Positions 51,451 through 59,964 of a stretch of DNA of 64,000 nucleotides are shown in pieces. Both the position numbers and the translations under genes were made by a program. Source of the stretch: Clostridia bacterium (GTDB lineage Bacteria; Bacillota; Clostridia; Oscillospirales; CAG-272); NCBI GenBank assembly GCA_017456545.1, contig JAFTJE010000019.1:62001-126000 (forward strand). Direction: 5' to 3'. The first letter of the stretch is position 1. The number at the start of each line of letters is the position of its first letter. Below the pieces are notes generated by a model. It did not search any database. It was not told where the DNA came from and worked only from the letters and a program-made list of their open reading frames with translations.

Positions 51451-51957
51451 ATGACAGAGGCTATAAAGCAATTTTTTCTGGAAACAGTTGGTAAAGAGTT
51501 GTGTGTGTTCTTTTGTTCTATGATACCAATTATAGAGCTAAGAGGTGCAATACCAATGGGTGCAGCCTTCAATGCTACTATTGGAGGTATGCCATTTTGG
51601 CTTACTTATATTTTAAGTGTTTTGGGGAATATGCTACCTGTTCCGTTCATATTACTGTTTATTAAAAAAGTGATTAGATGGATGTCTGTGTCTAAAGTAA
51701 AGTTTTTTAACAAGATAGCAAATTTTCTTCTAAACAGGGTGGAAAAAAAGAGAGATAAAATAGAGAAATATTCCTTTTGGGGAGTTTGCCTTTTTGTAGC
51801 TGTTCCTTTACCTGTAACAGGTGCGTGGACTGGCTCACTTATAGCCGCTATGATAGATATGAAATTCTGGAAAGCATTACTTTCGTGTCTATTAGGCGTT
51901 ATGATAGCCGGGGTTGTTATGACTATTGTTTCGTATGGAGTTGCGGCAATATTCTAA
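51451..51957 (+). CDS. Small multidrug export family protein (COG2426)
   Basis: A 168-residue membrane protein with four hydrophobic segments. PIIELRGAIPMGAA and VAVPLPVTGAWTGSLIA are the two conserved halves of the Sm_multidrug_ex family, with inverted-repeat Gly/Pro-rich motifs like those of DedA-type re-entrant loops. The export function implied by the name is weakly supported for the family. AAGGAG precedes the ATG; last in its operon. Confidence 0.85.
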   Translation: MTEAIKQFFLETVGKELCVFFCSMIPIIELRGAIPMGAAFNATIGGMPFWLTYILSVLGNMLPVPFILLFIKKVIRWMSVSKVKFFNKIANFLLNRVEKKRDKIEKYSFWGVCLFVAVPLPVTGAWTGSLIAAMIDMKFWKALLSCLLGVMIAGVVMTIVSYGVAAIF

Positions 51958-51983
51958 AAATATAATTTTTTTTAAAAAAACTA

Positions 51984-52012
51984 TTGCAATATTGGAAACA
52001 GTATGCTATACT
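51984..52012 (+). promoter_or_regulatory. Promoter of metK
   Basis: TTGCAA (51984-51989), 17 bases, TATACT (52007-52012) with TGC before the -10. The riboswitch begins about 20 bases downstream. Confidence 0.75.
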
Positions 52013-52034
52013 GTGACCGTTAAAAAAATTCAGA

Positions 52035-52118
52035 CTTATCAAGAGTAGTGGAGGGACAGGCCCTGTGATACTACGGCAACCTATCGGTATGACAAGGTGC
52101 CAATTCCGTGAGATGAGG
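52035..52118 (+). ncRNA. SAM-I (S-box) riboswitch
   Basis: The core is textbook: CTTATCAAGAG at 52035-52045, GGAGGGACAGGCCC (52050-52063), ACGGCAACC (52073-52081), AAGGTGCCAATTCC (52094-52107) and closing GATGAG (52112-52117). P1 pairs CTTATC with GATGAG. SAM binding stabilises the aptamer and turns off the downstream gene; metK, which makes SAM, is a standard target. Confidence 0.95.
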
Positions 52119-52130
52119 TTTATTTATTCA

Positions 52131-52159
52131 GCCCACGGGATGCCGTGGGCTTTCTTTTT
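52131..52159 (+). terminator. Expression-platform terminator of the SAM-I riboswitch
   Basis: GCCCACGG (52131-52138), loop GATG, CCGTGGGC (52143-52150), then a T-rich tract with a single C. It lies 19 bases before the metK start. Confidence 0.92.
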
Positions 52160-52178
52160 CGCTAAAGAGGAGGATATT

Positions 52179-53348
52179 ATGAGAATGCTATTTACATCAG
52201 AATCAGTTACTGAGGGACATCCCGATAAAATCTGCGACCAGATTTCCGATGCGATTTTGGACGCTATACTTGAAAAGGATCCATATTCAAGAGTAGCATG
52301 CGAGACATTCTGTACAACCGGTATGGTAATGGTAATGGGTGAGATTACAACAAATGCATCATTTGATGTTCAGTCTATTGTTAGAAATACAGTCAGAGAT
52401 ATCGGCTATGACAGAGCAAAATACGGCTTTGATGCTGATACATGTGCTGTGCTTAGTTCCATCCATGAGCAGAGTGCCGATATTGCACTTGGTGTAGATA
52501 AGAGTGCAGAGGCAAAAAGTGGAGAAGAGGATGGCAACGGTGCAGGTGACCAGGGACTTATGTTCGGCTACGCTTGTAATGAAACAAAGGAGCTTATGCC
52601 CCTTCCTATTTCCCTGGCTCATAAGCTTGCTAAGCGTCTTACCACAGTAAGAAAGGATGGTCTTATGGCTTATCTCCGTCCTGACGGAAAAACACAGGTA
52701 ACTGTAGAATATGTGGACGGAGTTCCCACAAGAATTGAGGCAATTGTAGTTTCATCTCAGCACAGCCCGGATGTTACACTTGAAAATATCCGTAAGGATG
52801 TTATCAATAATGTTATTTTACCTATAATACCTGCTGAAATGATAGATGATAAGACTAAGATATATGTTAATCCCACAGGCAGATTTGTAATCGGTGGACC
52901 TAACGGTGACACCGGTCTTACGGGTAGAAAGATTATAGTTGATACATACGGTGGATACTCCCGTCACGGCGGTGGAGCATTTTCAGGTAAGGACCCCACT
53001 AAGGTGGACAGAAGTGCATCTTATGCTGCAAGATATGTAGCTAAGAATATCGTTGCATCAGGTGTTGCTGATAAGTGCGAGGTACAGATTGCTTATGCTA
53101 TCGGTGTTGCTAAGCCTGTTTCTGTAATGGTTGACACATTTGGTACAGCCAAGGTAGACGAGGGTAAGATTGCAGAATTTGTTGAGAATAATATAGATCT
53201 TCGTCCTACTGCAATTATAGAAAAATTCGGCTTGAGAAGGCCTATATACCGTCAGCTTGCTGCCTATGGTCATGTAGGAAGAGAAGATCTTGATATTCCT
53301 TGGGAAAAGACAGACCTTGCTGATAAAATCAAGGCGGAGCTTATTTGA
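52179..53348 (+). CDS. metK: S-adenosylmethionine synthetase MetK
   Basis: MetK makes SAM from methionine and ATP. The 389-residue protein starts [20 protein letters not shown], with [12 protein letters not shown] and [23 protein letters not shown] as the ATP/methionine signatures. I use the ATG at 52179 after AGAGGAGG; an open frame extending to 52065 lies inside the riboswitch and is not coding. SAM feeds the radical-SAM and methyltransferase genes elsewhere in the window. Controlled by the SAM-I riboswitch. Confidence 0.97.
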   Translation: MRMLFTSESVTEGHPDKICDQISDAILDAILEKDPYSRVACETFCTTGMVMVMGEITTNASFDVQSIVRNTVRDIGYDRAKYGFDADTCAVLSSIHEQSADIALGVDKSAEAKSGEEDGNGAGDQGLMFGYACNETKELMPLPISLAHKLAKRLTTVRKDGLMAYLRPDGKTQVTVEYVDGVPTRIEAIVVSSQHSPDVTLENIRKDVINNVILPIIPAEMIDDKTKIYVNPTGRFVIGGPNGDTGLTGRKIIVDTYGGYSRHGGGAFSGKDPTKVDRSASYAARYVAKNIVASGVADKCEVQIAYAIGVAKPVSVMVDTFGTAKVDEGKIAEFVENNIDLRPTAIIEKFGLRRPIYRQLAAYGHVGREDLDIPWEKTDLADKIKAELI

Positions 53349-53403
53349 TTGTAATATAGTCTAATTTATCAGTGAATAAAGAGTATAGTATACATAATAA
53401 AAA

Positions 53404-53434
53404 ACGGGAGCAGATTTTTTCTGCTCCCGTCTTT
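53404..53434 (+). terminator. Intrinsic terminator after metK
   Basis: ACGGGAGCAG (53404-53413) pairs perfectly with CTGCTCCCGT (53421-53430) around a T-rich loop, followed by CTTTC. Confidence 0.8.
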
Positions 53435-53466
53435 CAATTATAGCTAATCTATTTTGTAAATATTGC

Positions 53467-53495
53467 TTGATTTAACCATATAAGTATGATAAAAT
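53467..53495 (+). promoter_or_regulatory. Extended -10 promoter of recD2-comF
   Basis: TTGATT (53467-53472), 17 bases, TAAAAT (53490-53495) with TGA before the -10. Confidence 0.7.
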
Positions 53496-53524
53496 ATTTA
53501 AGGAATAGGAAAGGAGGGGATACT

Positions 53525-55759
53525 ATGGAACAGCTTGGATTAAATGTCGATGGAATTATAGTTATTCGTGGAACAGTTGAAAATATTGTATACCACAGTG
53601 ACGACACTGGATACGGTGTTTTTGATATAGAGGATGAAAATGAAGAGCTTGTAACCGTAGTAGGTACAGTCCCCTTTATTTCTGTTGGAGAACAGGTTGA
53701 GCTGTACGGTAAATGGACACATCATAAGGTATACGGCAGACAGTTCAAGGCGGAGAGATTTGAAAAAATACTGCCAACAGAGAAGAACGATATTTTAAGA
53801 TATTTATCATCAGGTGCTATTAAAGGAATTGGACCCAAAACTGCTAAAAAAATAGTAGATAAGTACGGTGAAGAGACTTTTGATGTAATATCAAATCACC
53901 CAACATGGCTTGCAGATATTAATGGAATTTCCTTGAAAAAAGCAACAGAAATGAGTAATGATTTCAAGGAAAAGTCAGGCATACGGGAGATTATAATATA
54001 CTGTAAAGACAGCTTTTCTCCCAATACAGCTATGAAAATATATAAAAAATGGGGAAGAAATGCTCTTGGAATATTAAAGGAAAATCCGTACTGCCTTTGT
54101 ACAGATATTGAAGGCATCGGCTTTAAGCGTGCCGATGAAATAGCTATGGAGGCAGGTATAAGCAAGGATAACGAGAACCGTATAAAGAGTGGCATATTAT
54201 ATGTTCTTGGTGTATTTGCTTCTCGGGACGGACATACCTTTGTATGTAGGGATGAGCTTATAGATGCCACATCAAAGCTTATAGATGTAGAAAAAGACCT
54301 GATAGCTCCACAAATTATTGCTCTTGCAATAGAGAAAAAAATAAAGGTAGTTGAGAATTTCAGTAAGACTCATGTTTATCTAACTGAGAATTACTTAAAC
54401 GAGGAATACATTGCCAGAAAGCTAATTGTACTTAATAGAACTGTAAGCTCACTTGATAGCTCAAATGCAAGAACATTAATAGAAAGAATCGAGGCAGAGG
54501 ATGGCATAGTTTATGCAAAAATGCAGAAAATAGCCATTGAAGAAAGCTTAAAAAACGGAGTTACTGTGTTGACCGGAGGTCCGGGCACCGGTAAAACAAC
54601 TATTATCAAGGCAGTTTTGCAAATATTTAATATGCTCCAGTATAAATGTGCCTTATGTGCACCTACGGGAAGAGCTGCCAAAAGAATGAGTGAAGCCACA
54701 TCTACAGAGGCTAAAACTATCCATAGGCTTCTTGAGGTTGATGTGGGTAATGAATATTCCAAAGGTCCCACATTTATGAGAAATGAAAACAATCATCTTG
54801 AACATGATGTTGTGATTGTTGATGAATCCTCAATGATAGATGTGTCCCTAATGTCTGCATTGCTCAAGGCCATGAAGCCGGGATCGAGAATTATTCTTAT
54901 AGGAGATATATATCAGCTACCGTCAGTTGGTGAGGGTAATGTACTTAATGATATTATAAATTCAGGTTATTTTAGCGTTATTACTCTTAATGAAATATTC
55001 AGGCAGGCAGAAAACAGTGGTATCGTAGTAAATGCACACAAAATAAATCAAGGTGTAGTTCCTGATTTTAATGCAAAGTATGATGATTTCTTTTATGTTT
55101 CTATTACAGATGAGACGGTAATACCTGAATATATTGCAAATATGTGTAAAACAAGACTTCCTGCCAAATATGGTTCAAATATAGTTGATGGAATACAAGT
55201 TATATCACCAACTAAAAAAGGATTTTGCGGCACTCAAAATCTAAACGAGGTATTGCAGTCAAGCTTAAACCCAGCATCTGATTCCCGTGAAGAGTATATA
55301 ACAAGGTCACAAAGGATATACAGAGTTGGTGACAAGGTTATGCAAACTCGCAATAATTATGATATTGAGTGGAAACGGGGCTCTGAGGTTGGCAGAGGTA
55401 TATTTAACGGAGATATAGGGGTTATAGAGGAGATTAATAACGAGGAAAAGCTTATAATTGTAAACTATGACGGTAAATTAGCATCCTACGATTTTTCCCT
55501 GCTTGATGAGATTGAGCACGCATATGCAATAACCGTACATAAGAGTCAGGGTAGCGAATATCCGATAGTTATAATTCCTATAACAAAATGTGCACCGATT
55601 CTTCAAACACGAAATCTTATTTATACAGCTATAACAAGGGCTGAAAAGATAGTTCTGCTAATAGGTGGAAAGAATATTCTTGAAACTATGGTAGGTAATA
55701 ATACTCAGATATTACGCAATACAGGATTGATTCATTTTTTGAAGAGTAACATTGTATGA
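53525..55759 (+). CDS. recD2: ATP-dependent DNA helicase RecD2
   Basis: A 744-residue SF1B 5'-3' helicase, the RecD2 form found in bacteria that lack RecBCD. An N-terminal domain with helix-hairpin-helix motifs (IKGIGPKTAKKIVDKYG, then DIEGIGFKRADEIAMEAG) precedes the motor: Walker A TGGPGTGKTT (350-359), Walker B IVDESSMID, GDIYQLPSVG and C-terminal AYAITVHKSQGSEYP. It acts in replication-fork and mismatch-linked repair. I start at the ATG at 53525 after GGAGGGG. The last codons overlap comF by 4 bases. Confidence 0.94.
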   Translation: MEQLGLNVDGIIVIRGTVENIVYHSDDTGYGVFDIEDENEELVTVVGTVPFISVGEQVELYGKWTHHKVYGRQFKAERFEKILPTEKNDILRYLSSGAIKGIGPKTAKKIVDKYGEETFDVISNHPTWLADINGISLKKATEMSNDFKEKSGIREIIIYCKDSFSPNTAMKIYKKWGRNALGILKENPYCLCTDIEGIGFKRADEIAMEAGISKDNENRIKSGILYVLGVFASRDGHTFVCRDELIDATSKLIDVEKDLIAPQIIALAIEKKIKVVENFSKTHVYLTENYLNEEYIARKLIVLNRTVSSLDSSNARTLIERIEAEDGIVYAKMQKIAIEESLKNGVTVLTGGPGTGKTTIIKAVLQIFNMLQYKCALCAPTGRAAKRMSEATSTEAKTIHRLLEVDVGNEYSKGPTFMRNENNHLEHDVVIVDESSMIDVSLMSALLKAMKPGSRIILIGDIYQLPSVGEGNVLNDIINSGYFSVITLNEIFRQAENSGIVVNAHKINQGVVPDFNAKYDDFFYVSITDETVIPEYIANMCKTRLPAKYGSNIVDGIQVISPTKKGFCGTQNLNEVLQSSLNPASDSREEYITRSQRIYRVGDKVMQTRNNYDIEWKRGSEVGRGIFNGDIGVIEEINNEEKLIIVNYDGKLASYDFSLLDEIEHAYAITVHKSQGSEYPIVIIPITKCAPILQTRNLIYTAITRAEKIVLLIGGKNILETMVGNNTQILRNTGLIHFLKSNIV

Positions 55760-56475
55760 GATTTCTTGAATATTTGAAAAGAGCTTTCATAGTTCGTCAA
55801 TGTGTAATATGCGATAATGCTATAAGCTATGAAAAGAAAATAGCAATATGTGAGGATTGCATGAAATACTGGATAAGCAATCTGGATGTGTTATGTGACA
55901 AGTGTGGATATGAGAGTGAATATTGTACATGTGTCAACAAAAGATTACTCAAGAGTGTTGATTTTACTGTTTTTTGCGTATTTTACAAAAAGAATTCAAA
56001 TAATCCTGTTAAAAATATTGTATTCAGGCTGAAACAAGAATATAGAAGTCAGGTGTTTAATTTTTGTGCTGACCTGATGGTGGCAAGAGCAAAGAAGGTT
56101 TTTGCTAAGCATAATATATCCTTAAAGAATTTTGTGGTTACATTTCCTCCTCGAAGAAAAAGAGCCGTAAGTATTTATGGATATGATCACAGCTATGAGG
56201 TCGCAAAATTATTTGCTAAAAAGCTTGGATTAAGTGTGGAAAAATGTTTTATAAATTCGAGCAAGAAGGAGCAAAAGAAGCTTACTCAGCATGAACGATT
56301 TATAAATGCGAAAAAATCTTATTCATTAAAAAAGAATATAGACCCCAATAATAAAAATTATATTTTAATTGACGATGTATTAACAACCGGCTCAACATTG
56401 AACGCTTGTGCCTCGCTACTCAAGGAAAATGGGGCAAAATATGTTGTTCCGGTTTGTTATGCTAAGGATATTTAA
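55756..56475 (+). CDS. comF: ComF family protein (phosphoribosyltransferase fold)
   Basis: A 239-residue protein with an N-terminal zinc-binding Cys cluster (CVICDN, CEDC, CDKCGYESEYCTC) and a phosphoribosyltransferase-like domain ending in PRPP-type motif YILIDDVLTTGSTL. In naturally competent bacteria ComF helps carry single-stranded DNA into the cytoplasm; in Clostridia the gene is widespread without proven competence. Pairing with recD2, with start and stop overlapping in ATGA, fits DNA processing. Confidence 0.88.
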   Translation: MRFLEYLKRAFIVRQCVICDNAISYEKKIAICEDCMKYWISNLDVLCDKCGYESEYCTCVNKRLLKSVDFTVFCVFYKKNSNNPVKNIVFRLKQEYRSQVFNFCADLMVARAKKVFAKHNISLKNFVVTFPPRRKRAVSIYGYDHSYEVAKLFAKKLGLSVEKCFINSSKKEQKKLTQHERFINAKKSYSLKKNIDPNNKNYILIDDVLTTGSTLNACASLLKENGAKYVVPVCYAKDI

Positions 56476-56492
56476 TTTAGGAGGAAATTATT

Positions 56493-56927
56493 ATGTTAAA
56501 AGGAATCCCCAGCATTTTGTCCCCTGAGCTCCTTAAGGTGCTTTGTGAAATGGGACACAGCGACAGAATCGTAATAGCAGACGGAAATTTCCCTGCTGAA
56601 TCTATGGGAAAAAATGCCATGGTTATCAGATGTGACGGACACGGAGTACCTGAGCTTCTTGATGCTATTTTGCAGGTATTTCCCCTTGATACCTATGTAG
56701 AGAAGCCTGTTTCTCTTATGGAGGTTATGAAGGGAGATAATGCAAAGACACCTATATGGGATACTTATAAAGAAATTATTTCTAAGCATGATAAACGAGG
56801 AGCTGATACTGTAGGTACCATTGAACGCTTTGCCTTCTATGAAGAGGCAAAGAAAGCATATGCTATCATCGCTACAAGTGAAAAAGCGATTTATGCAAAT
56901 GTAATGCTTCAAAAGGGCGTTATATAA
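56493..56927 (+). CDS. RbsD/FucU family sugar mutarotase (FucU-like)
   Basis: The 144-residue protein begins MLKGIPSILSPELLKVLCEMGHSD, with the catalytic His in that block, IVIADGNFPAES, and C-terminal AFYEEAKKAYAIIATSE. This is closer to FucU (L-fucose mutarotase) than to RbsD. It interconverts the anomers of the free sugar. No fucose isomerase or kinase is near, but the GH95 fucosidase at 21 kb would release L-fucose, so a shared use is plausible. AGGAGG precedes the ATG. It follows comF by 17 bases, an unrelated neighbour. Confidence 0.85.
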   Translation: MLKGIPSILSPELLKVLCEMGHSDRIVIADGNFPAESMGKNAMVIRCDGHGVPELLDAILQVFPLDTYVEKPVSLMEVMKGDNAKTPIWDTYKEIISKHDKRGADTVGTIERFAFYEEAKKAYAIIATSEKAIYANVMLQKGVI

Positions 56928-56943
56928 TCATTAAGTGAATGGA

Positions 56944-56975
56944 AAAGGGCTGTCAATGACAGCCCTTTGATTTTT
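56944..56975. terminator. Bidirectional intrinsic terminator
   Basis: AAAGGGCTGTC (56944-56954) pairs perfectly with GACAGCCCTTT (56958-56968), followed by GATTTTT. It lies between the FucU-like gene and the convergent ackA. Confidence 0.88.
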
Positions 56976-56983
56976 ATATCTTC

Positions 56984-58246
56984 TTATTTCATGTTCTTTA
57001 CGCAAGCTTCAGTATCTCTTGCAATCATAAGCTCTTCGTTAGTAGGAAGAACATACACCTTAACTCTGGAGTCGGGTGCTGATATCTCTACAATATTAGG
57101 CTGTCTCAATGTCTTTGCATTGAGCTCCTTGTTAAGCTTAATTCCGTAGAATTCCATATCTGTACAAGCTCTTTCACGAAGCTCGGGATTATTTTCACCC
57201 ATACCTGCAGTAAATATAACAGCATCAAGACCGTTCATAGCTGCAGTGTATGAGCCAATGTACTTCTTAACCTGATATGCAAGAATTTCAGCAGCGAGAA
57301 GGGAATGCTTCTGTACAGCAGCCTTTTCCTCCTCTGTCTTGGGACAATTGGGAAGAGACTCATCAAAGTTTCCGAGGATTGCAGCCTCAATATCACGGCT
57401 GTCGGAGGAATATCCTGAAACACCGAGGAATCCGCACTTCTTGTTAAGAAAGTCGGAAATCTTATCAACGGGAATGTCGTATTTCTGCATAATATAGGGA
57501 ACAATAGCAGGGTCGATAGCACCACAGCGAGTACCCATTTCAACACCGTCAAGAGGTGTAAAGCCCATGCTTGTGTCAAGCACCTTTCCGTCACGGACAG
57601 CGGAAATAGAGGAGCCGTTACCAATGTGGCATGTAACGATTTTTGTATCCTTCTTGTTTCCAAGAAGCTTAATAGCCTCAGTAGCTACAAATCTATGGGA
57701 TGTACCGTGCATACCGTATCTTCTGATGTGATCCTCTTCAACCATCTTGATTGGAAGGGGATATGTATATGCTTTTGCGGGCATTGTCTGGTGGAATGCG
57801 GTATCGAATACAACAACCTGTGGTGTATTGGGCATTACCTTTGTGCAACCCTTTATACCCATAATGTGGGCAGGATTGTGAAGTGGTGCAAACTCAGAGC
57901 ATTCATCAATAATATCTACTACCTCGGGAGTAACGATAGTACTTTCAAAGAAGTAGGGACCACCGTGCACTATTCTATGTCCAACTGCTTCAATTTCATC
58001 CATAGACTTAATACAACCGTATTCTGCATCTGTGAGCATACTAACAACAATTTCAGTAGCAACAGAATGGTCAGCCATAGGAGTAACCTTTTTAATTTTT
58101 GTTCCGTCTGCCTTTTTGTGCTCAATAAGGCTACCTTCAATACCGATTCTTTCACAAATACCTTTTGCAAGAACCTCTTCTGTGTTGGTGTCCATCAACT
58201 GATATTTAAGTGATGAGCTACCTGCGTTTACAACGAGTACTTTCAT
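56984..58246 (-). CDS. ackA: Acetate kinase
   Basis: AckA makes ATP from acetyl phosphate, the main energy-yielding end step of acetate fermentation. The 420-residue protein starts MKVLVVNAGSSSLKYQL, with GHRIVHGG, the catalytic stretch VFDTAFHQTMP, CHIGNGSSISAV, GFTPLDGVEMGTRCGAIDPA and TAGMGENNPELRE. GGAGG precedes the ATG. No pta gene is next to it in the window. It is transcribed away from tmcAL from overlapping promoters. Confidence 0.97.
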   Translation of the reverse strand: MKVLVVNAGSSSLKYQLMDTNTEEVLAKGICERIGIEGSLIEHKKADGTKIKKVTPMADHSVATEIVVSMLTDAEYGCIKSMDEIEAVGHRIVHGGPYFFESTIVTPEVVDIIDECSEFAPLHNPAHIMGIKGCTKVMPNTPQVVVFDTAFHQTMPAKAYTYPLPIKMVEEDHIRRYGMHGTSHRFVATEAIKLLGNKKDTKIVTCHIGNGSSISAVRDGKVLDTSMGFTPLDGVEMGTRCGAIDPAIVPYIMQKYDIPVDKISDFLNKKCGFLGVSGYSSDSRDIEAAILGNFDESLPNCPKTEEEKAAVQKHSLLAAEILAYQVKKYIGSYTAAMNGLDAVIFTAGMGENNPELRERACTDMEFYGIKLNKELNAKTLRQPNIVEISAPDSRVKVYVLPTNEELMIARDTEACVKNMK

Positions 58247-58274
58247 TTTTAATCCTCCAAATAAAAAATGTTGC

Positions 58275-58303
58275 TTGACAAATTATCAAATCAAGTATAT
58301 TAT
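58275..58303 (+). promoter_or_regulatory. Promoter of tmcAL
   Basis: TTGACA (58275-58280), 17 bases, TATTAT (58298-58303). Its -10 shares five bases with the -10 of the opposite ackA promoter. Confidence 0.75.
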
Positions 58304-58327
58304 ATAATAAAAGATACATTATTTCAA
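58299..58327 (-). promoter_or_regulatory. Promoter of ackA
   Basis: On the minus strand: TTGAAA (58327-58322), 17 bases, TATAAT (58304-58299). Confidence 0.8.
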
Positions 58328-58372
58328 GCATAAAGGTGAAAAAACTTTGTCTTTTTTTAGGGAGGTGGGGGT

Positions 58373-59542
58373 ATGAATGAAATAATTGCAATTATATGCG
58401 AATATAATCCGTTTCATAACGGCCATAAATATCAAATTGATAAGATAAAAGGAATGTACCCTGACTCTACTGTTTTGGCTATTATGTCCGGTAATGTGAC
58501 ACAGAGGGGAGAATTTGCTTTATTCGACAAATATTCAAGAGCAAAATCAGCAGTAATATGTGGTGTTGACTGTGTGTTTGAGTTACCTTATCCGTTCAGT
58601 GCTTCGAATGCAGAGGTGTTTGCTAAGGCGGGGGTATATCTTGCTATTCAGCTTGGTGCTACTCATCTTTGTTTTGGTAGCGAAAATGAAAATATTAATT
58701 ATATAATGTCAATAGCCGATGCAATAGAAAATGTAAATAAAGAAGAAGTGCCGAAATTAAAAAAGCAAGATAAGTCTATGTCATATCCGAAAATTATAGA
58801 AAAAATATGCAATAATGACGGTAAAATTTTCCCCCATATGTCAAATCTTATTTTAGGTGTTGAATATGTACGAGCTATAAAAAAATACGGAAATAATATA
58901 ATTCCGGTTGCTATAAAGAGAGAAGGTTCTGGATATAATGATCTGACAGTCGGTGAGAGGATGTCGGCATCTGCAATACGCAAACATTTTTTTGACAAAG
59001 GTATTATTATGTCTGTTCCTGATGGCGTTAATGTGTTTTACAAAGAATTGATTGATAATAAGGAATATATTGATAATAACGAAATTATAGACTTCTTATT
59101 TAGGTCTGTTTTGATAATGTCTCCTGAGCAGATAGAAGATTGCTACGATGTTCCCTCGGGTATGGGATATTTTATATGCGATATTGCAAGTAATAGTGAT
59201 AATGCTAAAGAATTTTATGAAAAATTAACTACCAAAACATATACTTATGCCCGCCTTCGTAGGGTTGTCTTATATTCAATATTAGGAATAAAGTATATCG
59301 ATACCGAGCCTGCGTATACAACACTTCTATCGTCTAACATCAAGGGAAGAGAACATCTTAAGGTATTAAAAAAACAATCTGATTTTCCAATACTGACAAA
59401 ATTGGCAGACTATAAAAGAATGAATGAAAAAGTAATCAATCAATTTGAAGCTTCATCTAAAGCTGATAAGCTGTTTATGTCATTTTTGAGGAGTGACGCA
59501 AAACCCTCCGACTTTATTAAAAAAATGCCACATATTCTGTAA
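58373..59542 (+). CDS. tmcAL: tRNA(Met) cytidine acetate ligase TmcAL
   Basis: TmcAL (YlbM) forms N4-acetylcytidine at the wobble position of elongator tRNA-Met, using acetate and ATP through an acetyl-adenylate. The 389-residue protein has the nucleotidyltransferase motif IICEYNPFHNGHKYQI, SGNVTQRGEFALFDKYSRA, and REGSGYNDLTVGERMSASAIRK. It lies divergent from ackA, a gene of acetate metabolism, which is a suggestive pairing since acetate is its substrate. GGGAGG precedes the ATG. Confidence 0.92.
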   Translation: MNEIIAIICEYNPFHNGHKYQIDKIKGMYPDSTVLAIMSGNVTQRGEFALFDKYSRAKSAVICGVDCVFELPYPFSASNAEVFAKAGVYLAIQLGATHLCFGSENENINYIMSIADAIENVNKEEVPKLKKQDKSMSYPKIIEKICNNDGKIFPHMSNLILGVEYVRAIKKYGNNIIPVAIKREGSGYNDLTVGERMSASAIRKHFFDKGIIMSVPDGVNVFYKELIDNKEYIDNNEIIDFLFRSVLIMSPEQIEDCYDVPSGMGYFICDIASNSDNAKEFYEKLTTKTYTYARLRRVVLYSILGIKYIDTEPAYTTLLSSNIKGREHLKVLKKQSDFPILTKLADYKRMNEKVINQFEASSKADKLFMSFLRSDAKPSDFIKKMPHIL

Positions 59543-59570
59543 GACAAGTAATATTTTTTGGCTAATTAGA

Positions 59571-59598
59571 AAAAGTTGCTCTGATGAGCAACTTTTTT
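59571..59598. terminator. Bidirectional intrinsic terminator
   Basis: AAAAGTTGCTC (59571-59581), loop TGAT, GAGCAACTTTT (59586-59596), then more T. Between tmcAL and the convergent DUF378 gene. Confidence 0.85.
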
Positions 59599-59600
59599 CA

Positions 59601-59825
59601 TTATTTGATGTTATGCACCGTATCGTCTTCCGTATTTCTTTCTCTGAAAAGCAGAGATATGCACCAGAGAGCACAAAGTGCAACAGCAACATAAACTATT
59701 CTTGCACCTAATGCGTCCTGCCCACCGAAGATCCATGCAACGAGGTCGAATTGGAAAAGACCAATACTGCCCCAGTTAAGACCTCCCACTATAAGAAGAA
59801 GCAATGCAATTCTATCTATTATCAT
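59601..59825 (-). CDS. DUF378 family membrane protein
   Basis: A 74-residue protein with two hydrophobic helices (about 3-22 and 42-60) and the family motif LLLIVGGLNWGSIGLFQFDLV. DUF378 proteins (YuzA-like) are small membrane proteins of unknown function. The C-terminal tail is charged. GGAGGAAC precedes the ATG. It diverges from sigK; an AAGTCGACTT palindrome at 59849-59858 lies in the shared 139-base upstream region. Confidence 0.85.
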   Translation of the reverse strand: MIIDRIALLLLIVGGLNWGSIGLFQFDLVAWIFGGQDALGARIVYVAVALCALWCISLLFRERNTEDDTVHNIK

Positions 59826-59964
59826 ATTTGTTCCTCCATTTTGACTTTAAGTCGACTTTAGTATTTGCATTTAAGCATCAAATATTCTTTTATATTGTGC
59901 AAATTACAGGTTGACAAGCAATATTTTACCATGTTTGAAATATAAATTTATCCGAGGTGATAAT

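Noticed and set aside
52065..52178. N-terminal extension of metK
   Set aside because: The region is the SAM-I riboswitch and its terminator; the conserved MetK start and a strong ribosome site are at 52179.
57626..58213. 195-codon open frame opposite ackA
   Set aside because: Cys-, Phe- and Asn-rich shadow of a highly conserved gene.
59849..59858. AAGTCGACTT palindrome between the DUF378 gene and sigK
   Set aside because: A ten-base palindrome in a short A/T-rich spacer; too small to call an operator without other copies.
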